The position numbers were made by a program, and so were the translations under genes. A stretch of DNA of 64,000 nt from Aquibacillus koreensis (lineage in GTDB: Bacteria > Bacillota > Bacilli > Bacillales > Amphibacillaceae): assembly GCF_025154055.1 (NCBI RefSeq), contig NZ_JAOALK010000047.1:62001-126000 (forward strand), read 5' to 3'. Within the stretch, counting starts at the first letter, position 1; the number at the start of each line of letters is the position of its first letter. Of this stretch, positions 7,897 to 15,391 are shown piece by piece. A model generated the notes under the pieces. The model saw nothing but the letters and a program-made list of their open reading frames with translations. It did not search any database and was not told the DNA's origin.

Positions 7897-8376
7897 ATGT
7901 CAGAAACAAAGAAAACAATAATTGTATTGTTTAGTGGAGATTACGATAAAGCGATGGCAGCTTACATTATTGCAAATGGTGCTGCAGCTTATGATCATGA
8001 GGTAACCATTTTCCACACATTCTGGGGACTAAATGCATTACGTAAAGATGAAAATATTCAAGTGAAAAAAGGATTTATGGAAAAGATGTTTGGCAAGATG
8101 ATGCCAAGAGGTGCAGACAAGATGGGATTATCTAAAATGCACTTTGCTGGTATGGGGCCAAAAATGATTAAAGGTGTTATGAAAAAGCACAATGCAATGA
8201 GCTTACCAAGTCTAATTGAAATGGCACAAGAACAAGATGTTAAATTAGTAGCTTGTACGATGACAATGGATCTATTAGGTTTACAAAAAGAAGAATTGTT
8301 AGACAACATCGATTATGCAGGCGTAGCAGCATATCTTGGTGATGCAGAAGACGGTAACGTGAACTTATTTATCTAA
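7897..8376 (+). CDS. DsrE/DsrF/DrsH-like sulfur-carrier protein
   Basis: 159 residues. The beginning TIIVLFSGDYDKAMAAYIIANGAAAY and the segment VTIFHTFWGLNAL are characteristic of DsrE/F/DrsH-like proteins (often called peroxiredoxin-family proteins), which accept or pass persulfide sulfur. The likely working Cys is in KLVACTMTMDLLG (about residue 127), the only Cys in the protein. Strong GGGGG ribosome binding site 9 bp upstream of ATG. It is the first gene of a cluster of rhodanese and TusA proteins and stands behind two CsoR/CstR-like operators, so it is expected to act in persulfide handling in the cytosol. Confidence 0.87.
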   Translation: MSETKKTIIVLFSGDYDKAMAAYIIANGAAAYDHEVTIFHTFWGLNALRKDENIQVKKGFMEKMFGKMMPRGADKMGLSKMHFAGMGPKMIKGVMKKHNAMSLPSLIEMAQEQDVKLVACTMTMDLLGLQKEELLDNIDYAGVAAYLGDAEDGNVNLFI

Positions 8377-8426
8377 TAAAATGAAGCGGTGGGCACACTC
8401 CCCTTATCCGATTAGGAGGAAGTCAA

Positions 8427-8786
8427 ATGGAATATATGAATTACATTTTAATGGCACTACTCTTTTTCTTCTTATTTAAACGAATGGTTCCAACAAAAGG
8501 GGTTCGTAACATAACAACTACTGAACTGAAGAATGAACTAAAAGATAAAGACAAGCAATTTGTAGATGTTCGTACACCTGGAGAGTTCAAGGGAAACAAT
8601 ATTAAAGGGTTTAAAAATATACCTCTGCATACACTTGCTGACCAAGCAACAAAAGCATTAGTTAAAGATAAAGAAGTAGTGGTTATTTGTCACAGTGGTA
8701 TGAGAAGTCAAAAAGCAAGTAAGATCCTAAAAAAATTAGGGTATAACGTAACAAATGTAAAAGGCGGCATGAGTGCCTGGAGATAA
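8427..8786 (+). CDS. Membrane-anchored single-domain rhodanese
   Basis: 119 residues: an N-terminal hydrophobic anchor (residues 5-17), then one rhodanese domain. The active loop is CHSGMRS with Cys88, and the domain ends in the typical VKGGMSAWR. Rhodaneses carry sulfane sulfur on this Cys and move it to thiols such as glutathione, bacillithiol or other carriers. It follows the DsrE-like gene by 50 bp and precedes a second rhodanese by 14 bp. The anchor may hold the protein at the membrane, near a sulfide-oxidising enzyme or the TauE exporter. Confidence 0.9.
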   Translation: MEYMNYILMALLFFFLFKRMVPTKGVRNITTTELKNELKDKDKQFVDVRTPGEFKGNNIKGFKNIPLHTLADQATKALVKDKEVVVICHSGMRSQKASKILKKLGYNVTNVKGGMSAWR

Positions 8787-8800
8787 ATGGAGGGATTATA

Positions 8801-9097
8801 ATGAAGGAATTATCAGCAAAAGAAGTACAACAATTAGTAGAAGAAAATAAACCAAGAAATATCATTGATGTACGTAAAGATGAGGAAGTTGCAACTGGCG
8901 TTATTCCAGGAGCGAAACACATTGCACTGGGTTCATTACCAAATCGATTAGATGAATTAGATAAGTCTCAGGAGTATATTATGGTTTGTCGTTCTGGAGG
9001 AAGAAGTGGGAATGCGTGTCAGTTCTTAATAGAGCAAGGTTATAAGGTCATTAACATGACTGGTGGTATGTTAGCGTGGGAAGGCGAATTAGCGTAA
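8801..9097 (+). CDS. Single-domain rhodanese
   Basis: 98 residues, nearly only the rhodanese domain. DVRKDEEVATGVIPGAKHI is the first conserved block, and the catalytic loop is CRSGGRS with Cys63; it ends MTGGMLAWEGEL. It is a small soluble sulfurtransferase like GlpE/PspE relatives. It is 14 bp behind the anchored rhodanese and ahead of a separate promoter/operator at 9104-9134, so it ends the first transcription unit of the cluster. Having several rhodaneses of different form together suggests a relay rather than simple duplication. Confidence 0.92.
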   Translation: MKELSAKEVQQLVEENKPRNIIDVRKDEEVATGVIPGAKHIALGSLPNRLDELDKSQEYIMVCRSGGRSGNACQFLIEQGYKVINMTGGMLAWEGELA

Positions 9098-9103
9098 AAT
9101 TTT

Positions 9104-9134
9104 TTGAAAACAAATATACCCCTATTGGTATATA
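9104..9134 (+). promoter_or_regulatory. Internal promoter with CsoR/CstR-like operator
   Basis: TTGAAA (9104-9109) followed by the palindrome TATACCCCTATTGGTATA (9115-9132), which contains the probable -10 region TATATA (9129-9134). It would start the second unit (TusA-rhodanese and the genes after it). Confidence 0.65.
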
Positions 9135-9148
9135 GAGGAGGGCTATAG

Positions 9149-9724
9149 ATGGAACAAGTGAAATCGAACATGGTGTTGGATGCAAAAGGCTTAGCGTGCC
9201 CAATGCCAATTGTTAAAACAAAAAAGGCAATGAAGGATGTAGAAGCAGGTCAAGTAGTGGAAGTGCAAGCAACAGATAAAGGCTCAAAAGCGGATATGGA
9301 AGCATGGGCAAAGAGCTCAGGACATCAGTATTTAGGTACGATTGAAGATGGCGATGTGTTAAAGCATTATATCCGAAAGTCAAATGATGAGGAAAAAGCC
9401 GAAAGAAAACATCCGAATGTTGCTAATAATGAAGAATTTCAAAACAAGCTACATGCGAATGAAAATATCGTTGTACTAGATGTGAGAGAAGAAGCAGAAT
9501 ATGCTTTTAATCACATAAAAAAATCAATTAGTATTCCACTAGGTGAGTTAGAAGCGCGAGCAAATGAGTTAGATAAAGCAGCTGAAATCTATGTGGTCTG
9601 CCGTACGGGAAGTAGAAGTGACATGGCTGCACAAAAATTAACGGAATTAGGCTTTTCTAACGTTATTAACGTAGTTCCAGGTATGAGCGAATGGAACGGC
9701 GAGACAACAAGTATTGGAAAATAA
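9149..9724 (+). CDS. TusA-rhodanese fusion sulfurtransferase
   Basis: 191 residues with two sulfur-carrying domains. Residues 8-76 are TusA-like, with the CPMP motif (Cys17 in GLACPMPIVKTKKAM). Residues 90-187 are a rhodanese with loop CRTGSRS (Cys151) and ending PGMSEWNG. TusA domains receive persulfide from rhodaneses, so the fusion links donor and acceptor in one chain. CstA of staphylococcal cst operons also combines such domains, but with another arrangement. The gene follows its own operator, and the rhodanese-dioxygenase gene is 13 bp downstream. Confidence 0.9.
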   Translation: MEQVKSNMVLDAKGLACPMPIVKTKKAMKDVEAGQVVEVQATDKGSKADMEAWAKSSGHQYLGTIEDGDVLKHYIRKSNDEEKAERKHPNVANNEEFQNKLHANENIVVLDVREEAEYAFNHIKKSISIPLGELEARANELDKAAEIYVVCRTGSRSDMAAQKLTELGFSNVINVVPGMSEWNGETTSIGK

Positions 9725-9737
9725 GGAGGTATTTTAA

Positions 9738-10865
9738 ATGACTGTAAATGTAATGACAGCAGGAGAAGTAGCAAAAAAAGTAATTAACAAAGATGCGTTA
9801 TTTATCTTAGACGTTCGTAATGAAGATGCTTTTGCAGATTGGAAGATCGAAGGAGATAACTTTGATTACTTCAACATTCCTTATTTTGAATTACTAGATG
9901 GTGTAGAAGGAATAATGGAGAAAATCCCTTCTGACAAAGAAGTCTTAGTTGTTTGTGCGAAAGAAGGCTCATCTGTGATGGTAGCAGAAATGCTTGCAGA
10001 AGAAGGCTTAACTGTTTCCTACCTTAAAGGTGGTATGAAGTCGTGGAGTGAACACTTAGAACCGGTTAAAGTAGGTGACTTAAAAGACGGTGGCGAATTG
10101 TATCAATTTGTCCGTATTGGAAAAGGTTGCTTGTCTTACATGGTTATTTCAAATGGGGAAGCAGCAATTATCGATGCTACCCGTATGACAGATGTTTTCC
10201 TAAACTTTGCAGAATCTAAAGGTGCGAAAATCACGAACGTATTAGACACACACTTACATGCAGACCACATCTCTGGCGGAAGAAGTATTGCGGAGAAAAC
10301 AAATACAACGTATTGGCTACCGCCGAAAGATGCAGAAGAAGTTACTTTTGACTATGCGACATTAGAAGGTGGAAACGTTGTAACGATCGGTAATACAGCT
10401 ATTGATATTCATGCATTATATTCACCTGGACACACGATTGGTTCTACTTCCTTTGTTGTGGATGAGAAGTTCTTATTATCTGGGGATATCCTATTCATTG
10501 ACTCAATCGGAAGACCTGACCTAGCTGGGAAAGCAGAGGATTGGGTTGGCGATTTAAGAGAAAGCTTATATACACGTTACAGAGAGCTATCGGGAGAATT
10601 AGTCGTACTTCCAGCTCACTTTATGATTATTGATGAGTTAAATGAAGACGGAAGTGTTGCTGAGAAACTAGGTACACTTTTTGTAAAAAACCATGGTCTA
10701 AACATTGACGATGAGGCGGAGTTCAGAAGACTAGTAACAGAGAACTTACCACCACAACCGAATGCATATCAAGAAATTCGTGAAACAAATATGGGGAAAA
10801 TTACGCCAGAAGAAGAAAAACAACGCGAAATGGAGATCGGACCAAACCGTTGTGCAGTTAGATAA
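9738..10865 (+). CDS. Rhodanese-persulfide dioxygenase fusion (CstB-like)
   Basis: 375 residues. Residues 1-108 form a rhodanese-like domain with loop CAKEGSS (Cys73; an atypical loop without the usual Arg). Residues 115-340 form a metallo-beta-lactamase fold of the ETHE1/persulfide dioxygenase type: [11 protein letters not shown] (His172, His174, Asp176, His177), SPGHTIGS (His232) and [16 protein letters not shown] (Asp250). The enzyme should oxidise low-molecular persulfide to sulfite with O2, and the rhodanese part may convert the sulfite to thiosulfate. In staphylococcal CstB the rhodanese parts are C-terminal; here the rhodanese is N-terminal. Good GGAGG site before ATG. Confidence 0.9.
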   Translation: MTVNVMTAGEVAKKVINKDALFILDVRNEDAFADWKIEGDNFDYFNIPYFELLDGVEGIMEKIPSDKEVLVVCAKEGSSVMVAEMLAEEGLTVSYLKGGMKSWSEHLEPVKVGDLKDGGELYQFVRIGKGCLSYMVISNGEAAIIDATRMTDVFLNFAESKGAKITNVLDTHLHADHISGGRSIAEKTNTTYWLPPKDAEEVTFDYATLEGGNVVTIGNTAIDIHALYSPGHTIGSTSFVVDEKFLLSGDILFIDSIGRPDLAGKAEDWVGDLRESLYTRYRELSGELVVLPAHFMIIDELNEDGSVAEKLGTLFVKNHGLNIDDEAEFRRLVTENLPPQPNAYQEIRETNMGKITPEEEKQREMEIGPNRCAVR

Positions 10866-10941
10866 TAACAATGGGGTGGGAATTTAGATTTTCTACCACC
10901 AGAGCTTAATAGAAATTCGTTGAAAAATAGGAGGATGAAAA

Positions 10942-11169
10942 ATGGACGTAACAAAAGTATTAGATGCAAAAGGATTGGCGTGTCCTATGCCAATCGTTAG
11001 AACAAAGAAGGCAATCAATGAATTAGAACCTGGACAAATTTTAGAAGTGCATGCAACAGATAAAGGTGCAAAAAGTGATTTAACAGCATGGGCAAAATCT
11101 GGTGGTCATGAACTACTAAAAGATACCGAAGAAAATGAAGTCTTCAAGTTTTGGATTAAAAAGGGTTAA
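10942..11169 (+). CDS. TusA-family sulfur carrier
   Basis: 75 residues, the standard TusA length. The motif GLACPMPIVRTKKAI holds the carrier Cys14, followed by EVHATDKGAKSDL and ending FWIKKG. It takes persulfide sulfur and passes it on. It is nearly identical in the second half to the remnant at 14183-14329, showing a duplication. It follows the rhodanese-dioxygenase gene and precedes the TauE-type exporter in the same direction, with its own GGAGG site. Confidence 0.92.
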   Translation: MDVTKVLDAKGLACPMPIVRTKKAINELEPGQILEVHATDKGAKSDLTAWAKSGGHELLKDTEENEVFKFWIKKG

Positions 11170-11281
11170 TCCATAAGGATGTGGGCTCGTCAAAAGGGAT
11201 AAAGGGCTTAATATGCACGCTAACAAGTGTGAAAAGCCTGCCCGTTTGGTGAGCCTCCTTTTCTTAGATAGGAGGAGAAGT

Positions 11282-12058
11282 ATGGACTTTGCATTCATCA
11301 TTACTATATTTTTAATTGGCTTTGTCGGCTCATATATTTCTGGAATGCTAGGTATCGGCGGATCTATTATTAAATATCCAATGCTTTTATATATCCCTCC
11401 ATTATTTGGTTTAGCAGCATTCACAGCACACGAAGTATCAGGAATTAGCGCTATTCAAGTGTTTTTTGCTACAATTGGAGGGGTATGGGCATACCGTAAA
11501 GGTGGATATCTCAATAAAACATTAATTGCTTATATGGGTACAAGTATATTAATTGGTAGTTTTGTTGGAGGGTATGGCTCCAAGATGCTTTCTGAAGGCG
11601 GAATAAATCTAACTTATGGTATATTAGCATTGATTGCTGCTATCATGATGTTTGTTCCAAAAAAGGGAATTGATGATATCCCATTTGATCAAGTGAAATT
11701 TAACAAGTGGGTTGCAGCAATACTTGCGCTTATTGTGGGTGTTGGTGCGGGTATCGTAGGAGCTGCCGGTGCATTTTTACTTGTACCGATTATGCTCGTT
11801 GTGCTTAAGATTCCAACTCGAATGACGATTGCTTCATCACTTGCAATCACGTTTATATCATCAATTGGTGCAACAGTTGGAAAAATAACAACAGGGCAAA
11901 TTGAATATCTTCCTGCTGCGATTATGATTGTAGCTAGTCTTATTGCATCACCACTCGGTGCGATGGCAGGAAAAAAGGTGAATACCAAAGTATTACAAGT
12001 GATATTGGCGACCTTAATAGCTGCTACTGCTATTAAAATATGGATGGATATTTTGTAA
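11282..12058 (+). CDS. TauE/SafE-family sulfite/sulfonate exporter
   Basis: 258 residues using the ATG at 11282, preceded by TAGGAGGAG at the right distance; an earlier ATG at 11213 would add a polar 23-residue tail and has no good ribosome site. Eight or so hydrophobic segments, starting [19 protein letters not shown], with the duplicated family pattern [13 protein letters not shown] and [15 protein letters not shown]. TauE/SafE proteins export sulfite, sulfonates or similar anions, and one is part of the cst sulfide-detoxification operon. Here it fits as the outlet for sulfite or thiosulfate made by the dioxygenase. Confidence 0.9.
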   Translation: MDFAFIITIFLIGFVGSYISGMLGIGGSIIKYPMLLYIPPLFGLAAFTAHEVSGISAIQVFFATIGGVWAYRKGGYLNKTLIAYMGTSILIGSFVGGYGSKMLSEGGINLTYGILALIAAIMMFVPKKGIDDIPFDQVKFNKWVAAILALIVGVGAGIVGAAGAFLLVPIMLVVLKIPTRMTIASSLAITFISSIGATVGKITTGQIEYLPAAIMIVASLIASPLGAMAGKKVNTKVLQVILATLIAATAIKIWMDIL

Positions 12059-12107
12059 TACACAGAAAAAACTATAAAGGATCGTATGCGATCAGGGAGG
12101 AATAAAT

Positions 12108-12395
12108 ATGGTAAAAGTAACGGAATCGGCAATTTCTAAGATTAAAGAAGAAGTTCAACCGGTTATAGATGAAGGCAAAAAACCCTTCGTTCGATTAACA
12201 ATGGGAATTGGCTGAGGTGGCCCACAACTTCGTCTGGCTCTGGAAGAGTCAGCTTCAGAAAATGATGAAATTACGGAACTAGATGGCATTCAATTTTTAG
12301 TAAGTGAAAGGGATGCGATCTATTTTGACAATGGTAAAGTTGATTATACGAAGGAATTGTTCGGTGATGGACAGTTTCGTGTTCTAAAAGTATGA
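12108..12395 (+). CDS. HesB-like selenoprotein (in-frame TGA read as Sec36)
   Basis: 95 residues if TGA at 12213-12215 is decoded as selenocysteine. The frame starts at ATG 12108 with AGGGAGG upstream, runs MVKVTESAISKIKEE, reaches TMGIG-Sec-GGPQLRLALEE, and ends FRVLKV before TGA 12393. A family of HesB-related small proteins is known in which Sec or Cys stands at this GxGGP position, so the TGA falls exactly on the functional residue; the protein has no Cys at all. Eighteen bases after the TGA a stem CTGGCTC/GAGTCAG with loop TGGAA (12234-12252) has the place and GG loop of a bacterial SECIS. The gene lies between tauE and a terminator in the sulfur cluster. A Sec system (selA, selB, selC, selD) must exist elsewhere; otherwise this is a pseudogene. 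Confidence 0.82.
12234..12252 (+). promoter_or_regulatory. Candidate bacterial SECIS element
   Basis: 7-bp stem (CTGGCTC with GAGTCAG, one G-T pair) and five-base loop TGGAA. It begins 18 bases after the in-frame TGA, and the loop is about 25 bases from it, inside the range used by bacterial SelB. The GG in the loop is the feature SelB needs in known SECIS elements. Confidence 0.65.
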
Positions 12396-12398
12396 ATG

Positions 12399-12441
12399 AA
12401 AAGCTGAAGCTAACCTTTTAGGGGATGGCTTCAGCTTTTTT
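12399..12441 (+). terminator. Terminator after the HesB-like gene
   Basis: Twelve-base arms AAAAGCTGAAGC and GCTTCAGCTTTT around a 17-base loop, ending in a T-run. It closes the sulfur unit that includes tauE and the HesB-like gene. Apart from the promoter at 12594 no other feature is seen in 12442-12684. Confidence 0.88.
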
Positions 12442-12593
12442 GTATCCCATTCTATAAATTCTTCGTTATTATCTGTTTTATCTCTATCCTTATTTTTCTT
12501 TTTCAGTAATCAATCTCATACCTATGCAATAGATTAATCAATAAAAATAACAATGTACAGGGTGATAGGAATACGCTTTTTGAGGTTCTTAGG

Positions 12594-12636
12594 TTGCAAT
12601 GCATATATTTTAACTCTATAATACCTATAGGGGTAT
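12594..12636 (+). promoter_or_regulatory. Promoter with CsoR/CstR-like operator for the MFS gene
   Basis: TTGCAA (12594-12599), exactly 17 bp, TATAAT (12617-12622). The operator-like ATACCTATAGGGGTAT (12621-12636) begins in the -10 box and covers the start point. This shows the MFS gene belongs to the same regulon as the sulfur genes. Confidence 0.75.
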
Positions 12637-12684
12637 GTAGGGGCGTATAAAATACTATTAAATAAATCTAGATAGGAGGTCAGC

Positions 12685-13956
12685 ATGAGTAATTCGATAA
12701 ATACGAAGATCCAAGATTATGTAGATGATCCTATTAAACAACAACAATTATATAAAAGAACATTAATCGTTATAGTTATTGCACAGATCTTTGGTGGGGC
12801 AGGTCTTGCAGCTGGTATCACAGTGGGTGCCTTGCTAGCAGAGGACATGTTAGGCGCAGACAGTTTTGCCGGTATTCCGATCGCGTTGTTCACATTAGGA
12901 TCAGCAGGTGCTGCCCTACTTGTAGGAAATTTATCGCATCGGTTTGGTCGTCGACCAGGACTTGCAATTGGCTTCATAACCGGTGGGATTGGCGCCCTTA
13001 CAGTAGTCATTGCGGCAATCACAAACAACGTCATTCTATTGTTTGTTTCCTTATTCATCTATGGTGCAGGAACGGCTACTAATTTACAAGCTCGCTATGC
13101 AGGAACGGATTTAGCTACTTCGAAGCAAAGGGGAACGGCGGTAAGTATAGCATTGGTTGCAACGACATTCGGTGCGGTTGCAGGTCCGATCTTAGTGGAT
13201 GTCATGGGTGAATTTGCTTTGTCTATTGGCGTACCTGCACTGGCGGGCCCTTTTATATTAGCTGGTGTAGCGTTCATACTTGCGGGATTAATGATTTTCA
13301 TATTATTACGACCTGATCCTCTTAAGGTTGCAGAAGCAATAGCAATCAGGAGACAAAATCAACAGGAAGATAGGATAGGCAAAAATACCGAAATACAACC
13401 AATAAATAAACGTGGAGTTATTGCTGGGACAACCATTATGGTTGTAACACAAATCGTGATGGTTGCAGTTATGACAATGACACCTGTTCATATGGGAGAT
13501 CATGGCCATGGTTTAAATCAAGTAGGACTCATCATTGGTATTCATATTGGAGCCATGTATCTTCCTTCTCTTGTAACTGGAATGCTTGTTGACAAATTTG
13601 GTCGTAAGATTATGGCTATCACTTCAGGAGCTACTTTATTAGTAGCGGGTGCTCTAGCAGCTTTTGCACCAACCGATTCTCTCGTTGTCCTTACTATTGC
13701 GTTAGCCTTGCTAGGGTTAGGGTGGAACTTTGGCTTAATCAGCGGAACAGCACTTATTGTAGATGCAACGCCACCATCGAAACGTGCTAAAACACAAGGT
13801 GCTGCGGATGTGTTCATTGCTCTTGCGGGAGCCTCTGGGGGAGCGTTGGCAGGAATTGTTGTTGCGCATTCAAGTTTTACTGTCTTATCACTTGGTGGTG
13901 GGATTCTTTCATTGATACTCGTTCCAGTAGTATTTATGGCTTTACGTAACAATTAA
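12685..13956 (+). CDS. MFS transporter of the sulfur regulon
   Basis: 423 residues with about twelve membrane segments in two halves joined by a polar loop (residues 212-242). The MFS loop motif is seen as GNLSHRFGRRPG after helix 2 and again as GMLVDKFGRKIM in the second half. A GGAGG lies 8 bp upstream of ATG. It could be an exporter of sulfite, thiosulfate or another toxic sulfur compound, because its promoter has the same operator as the persulfide genes; the sequence does not give the substrate. A histidine-containing loop HMGDHGHGLNQ between helices 7 and 8 might bind metal. Confidence 0.88.
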   Translation: MSNSINTKIQDYVDDPIKQQQLYKRTLIVIVIAQIFGGAGLAAGITVGALLAEDMLGADSFAGIPIALFTLGSAGAALLVGNLSHRFGRRPGLAIGFITGGIGALTVVIAAITNNVILLFVSLFIYGAGTATNLQARYAGTDLATSKQRGTAVSIALVATTFGAVAGPILVDVMGEFALSIGVPALAGPFILAGVAFILAGLMIFILLRPDPLKVAEAIAIRRQNQQEDRIGKNTEIQPINKRGVIAGTTIMVVTQIVMVAVMTMTPVHMGDHGHGLNQVGLIIGIHIGAMYLPSLVTGMLVDKFGRKIMAITSGATLLVAGALAAFAPTDSLVVLTIALALLGLGWNFGLISGTALIVDATPPSKRAKTQGAADVFIALAGASGGALAGIVVAHSSFTVLSLGGGILSLILVPVVFMALRNN

Positions 13957-14057
13957 GCAACCTAGGTATTAACACTTACAAAAAGCAAAATACTAGGAGT
14001 AAAAGTGACAGGTAATGAACGCTTGGAAAATAATCAAACAAAAATACCGACAAAAGA

Positions 14058-14101
14058 TTAACAATAGAAAACCCCTATTCTTCTATTGTTAAGGGTATTA
14101 T
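14058..14101 (+). terminator. Hairpin behind the MFS gene (weak terminator?)
   Basis: Arms TTAACAATAGAA and TTCTATTGTTAA are perfectly complementary around a 20-base loop. Only an A/T-rich tail (GGGTATTATTTTA) follows, so its terminator strength is uncertain. The stretch 13957-14182 contains only this hairpin and the operator at 14116. Confidence 0.5.
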
Positions 14102-14115
14102 TTTATGTTATTATC

Positions 14116-14133
14116 TATACCTTTAGTGGTATA
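14116..14133 (+). promoter_or_regulatory. CsoR/CstR-like operator before the tusA remnant
   Basis: Palindrome TATACCTTTAGTGGTATA, with a further GGTATA just behind. It is the fifth such site in the region. It would control the broken tusA and the rhodanese at 14438. Confidence 0.65.
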
Positions 14134-14182
14134 GGTATATTGATGTGATAAATTCAAAACAGTAGGAGATAATATAAACGAA

Positions 14183-14329
14183 TTGAGTTCTGGGGATATT
14201 TTAGAGGTTCATGCTACGGATAAAGGGGTTAAAAGTGACTTAACGGCCTGGGCTAAATCAGGTGGACATGAATTATTACAGGATACAGAAGAAGGCGATG
14301 TATTAAAGTTTTGGATTAAAAAAGGGTAA
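14183..14329 (+). pseudogene. Beheaded tusA remnant
   Basis: From INELSSGDILEVHATDKGV to the end LKFWIKKG this matches the intact TusA at 10942-11169 almost residue for residue. The start codon and the CPMP block are missing: the ribosome site AGGAG (14164-14168) is followed almost directly by the codons for INEL. A simple deletion of about 65 bp explains this. A TTG at 14183 could still start a 48-residue peptide, but without the carrier Cys it could not move sulfur. It is behind an intact operator and before a rhodanese gene. Confidence 0.75.
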
Positions 14330-14437
14330 GGGAGAGGACAAATAAAGGTCCTCTTATCCCATGTAGCAATGTAACATCTTTGTCTGAGTGTTTGTCTATG
14401 ACAATGTCATGAACGATGAAGGAAAGAAGGAAAGCGA

Positions 14438-14740
14438 ATGCCGAAACAAGTTACACCTGAGGAAGTATCTGATCGTATAAAACAAAAAGAGAAAATTCAT
14501 GTTCTAGATGTTCGGGAGAATGATGAAGTTGCAGAAGGGAAGATTCCTAGAGCGAAGCATATTCCCCTTGGTCATTTGGCAATAAGAAAAGCTGAACTAG
14601 AAAAAGACAAAGCCTACACGGTTGTGTGCCGTTCAGGCAATCGAAGTAAGGCAGCTTGTGGGATTTTAACTGCCCTAGGATTTGAAGCGGAAAATATGGT
14701 TGGTGGCATGCAGGAATACAAAGGAGAATTGGAACGGTAA
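14438..14740 (+). CDS. Single-domain rhodanese
   Basis: 100 residues, one rhodanese domain. DVRENDEVAEGKIPRAKHI and the catalytic loop CRSGNRS (Cys64) are seen, ending MVGGMQEYKGEL. It is related to the rhodanese at 8801 (same block order and length) and probably arose with it by duplication. It lies downstream of the fifth CsoR/CstR-like operator and upstream of a mini membrane ORF and DUF302, so it is likely co-expressed with the persulfide genes. Its partner TusA at 14183 is broken, so it would need the TusA made from 10942. Confidence 0.92.
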   Translation: MPKQVTPEEVSDRIKQKEKIHVLDVRENDEVAEGKIPRAKHIPLGHLAIRKAELEKDKAYTVVCRSGNRSKAACGILTALGFEAENMVGGMQEYKGELER

Positions 14741-14763
14741 GCTTGTGGTGAAGGAGAGAGGAT

Positions 14764-14874
14764 ATGAAAAAGCAGTTAGGGAACCTATGGAAGAGCTTAT
14801 GACCTTCACAAAAATTAATGTTCCTGGTAGGAGCAGTATTTGTGTTGTTTTCCATTACTTCTAAATTATTTTGA
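14764..14874 (+). other. Mini membrane ORF interrupted by TGA (possible selenoprotein)
   Basis: A 36-codon frame: MKKQLGNLWKSL, TGA (14800-14802), then PSQKLMFLVGAVF and a hydrophobic remainder ending in TSKLF before TGA 14872. A good GGAGAGAGG site lies in front of the ATG, and the final stop touches the ribosome site of the next gene. The part behind the inner TGA is a clear membrane segment. Eighteen to 32 bases after the TGA, GTTCCT-GGT-AGGAGC (14820-14834) forms a hairpin with a GGT loop, like SelB-binding loops. The TGA may be selenocysteine (residue 13), or the gene may be broken by a nonsense change. I do not know a homologous family. Confidence 0.4.
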
Positions 14875-14885
14875 GGAGGTGAAAA

Positions 14886-15269
14886 ATGTTTCATTATACC
14901 ATTGAAACAGATAAAAGCATGAACGATGCCATACAGGCATTAGAAGAAAGCTTAAAGGAAGAAAAGTTTGGTGTTCTTTGGCAATTTGATATAAAGGGGA
15001 AATTACAAGAAAAAGGACTAGATTTCAATCAAGACTATATGGTTCTTGAGGTTTGTAACCCTGTCGAAGCTGAACGCGTTTTATCGCAAAATCAGATGGT
15101 AGGTTACTTTTTACCTTGTAAAATTGTAGTCTATGATGATGGGGGTAAAACAAAAATTGGTATGCCAAGACCGACAGCATTAATTCAAATGGTTGAGGAT
15201 AAGACATTAAAAGAATTTGCAGCTGATATCGAAAATCGACTAATTGCTTGTATCGACAAAAGTATTTAG
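14886..15269 (+). CDS. DUF302-family protein
   Basis: 127 residues matching the DUF302 family: early MNDAIQALEESLKEEKFGVL, then LEVCNPVEAERVLS and the segment VGYFLPCKIVVYDDGGKTK. Two Cys (in VCNP and LPCK) could bind a metal or a sulfur, though in the family only part of this is conserved. DUF302 proteins are often found beside sulfur and heavy-metal genes; their reaction is not known. The AGGAGGTG site is 6 bp before ATG, and the stop of the preceding mini ORF lies in it. A terminator follows. Confidence 0.85.
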   Translation: MFHYTIETDKSMNDAIQALEESLKEEKFGVLWQFDIKGKLQEKGLDFNQDYMVLEVCNPVEAERVLSQNQMVGYFLPCKIVVYDDGGKTKIGMPRPTALIQMVEDKTLKEFAADIENRLIACIDKSI

Positions 15270-15282
15270 AAGTATGATGATA

Positions 15283-15320
15283 GAACGGCAAGGAGTAATC
15301 CTTATTGTCGTTCTATTTTT
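15283..15320 (+). terminator. Terminator after the DUF302 gene
   Basis: Arms GAACGGCAA and TTGTCGTTC (one G-T pair) with a smaller inner GGA/TCC pair, followed by TATTTTTT. It separates the sulfur cluster from the CcdA unit. Confidence 0.75.
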
Positions 15321-15391
15321 TACTTTCGCTTTCATAAAACTTTCACATTACATGCTTATAATAAAATTACAAAGAAAGGGGGCATGTCTTC

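Noticed and set aside
7746-7934. 62-codon frame before the DsrE-like gene
   Set aside because: It covers a promoter and operator, has no ribosome site, and overlaps the real start.
8427-9097. Two rhodanese genes as a broken tandem-domain protein
   Set aside because: Each has its own start, ribosome site, complete domain and active Cys.
14682-14864. 60-codon frame overlapping the rhodanese end
   Set aside because: It is out of frame with both rhodanese and the mini membrane ORF, and has poor composition; the 14764 frame has the ribosome site.
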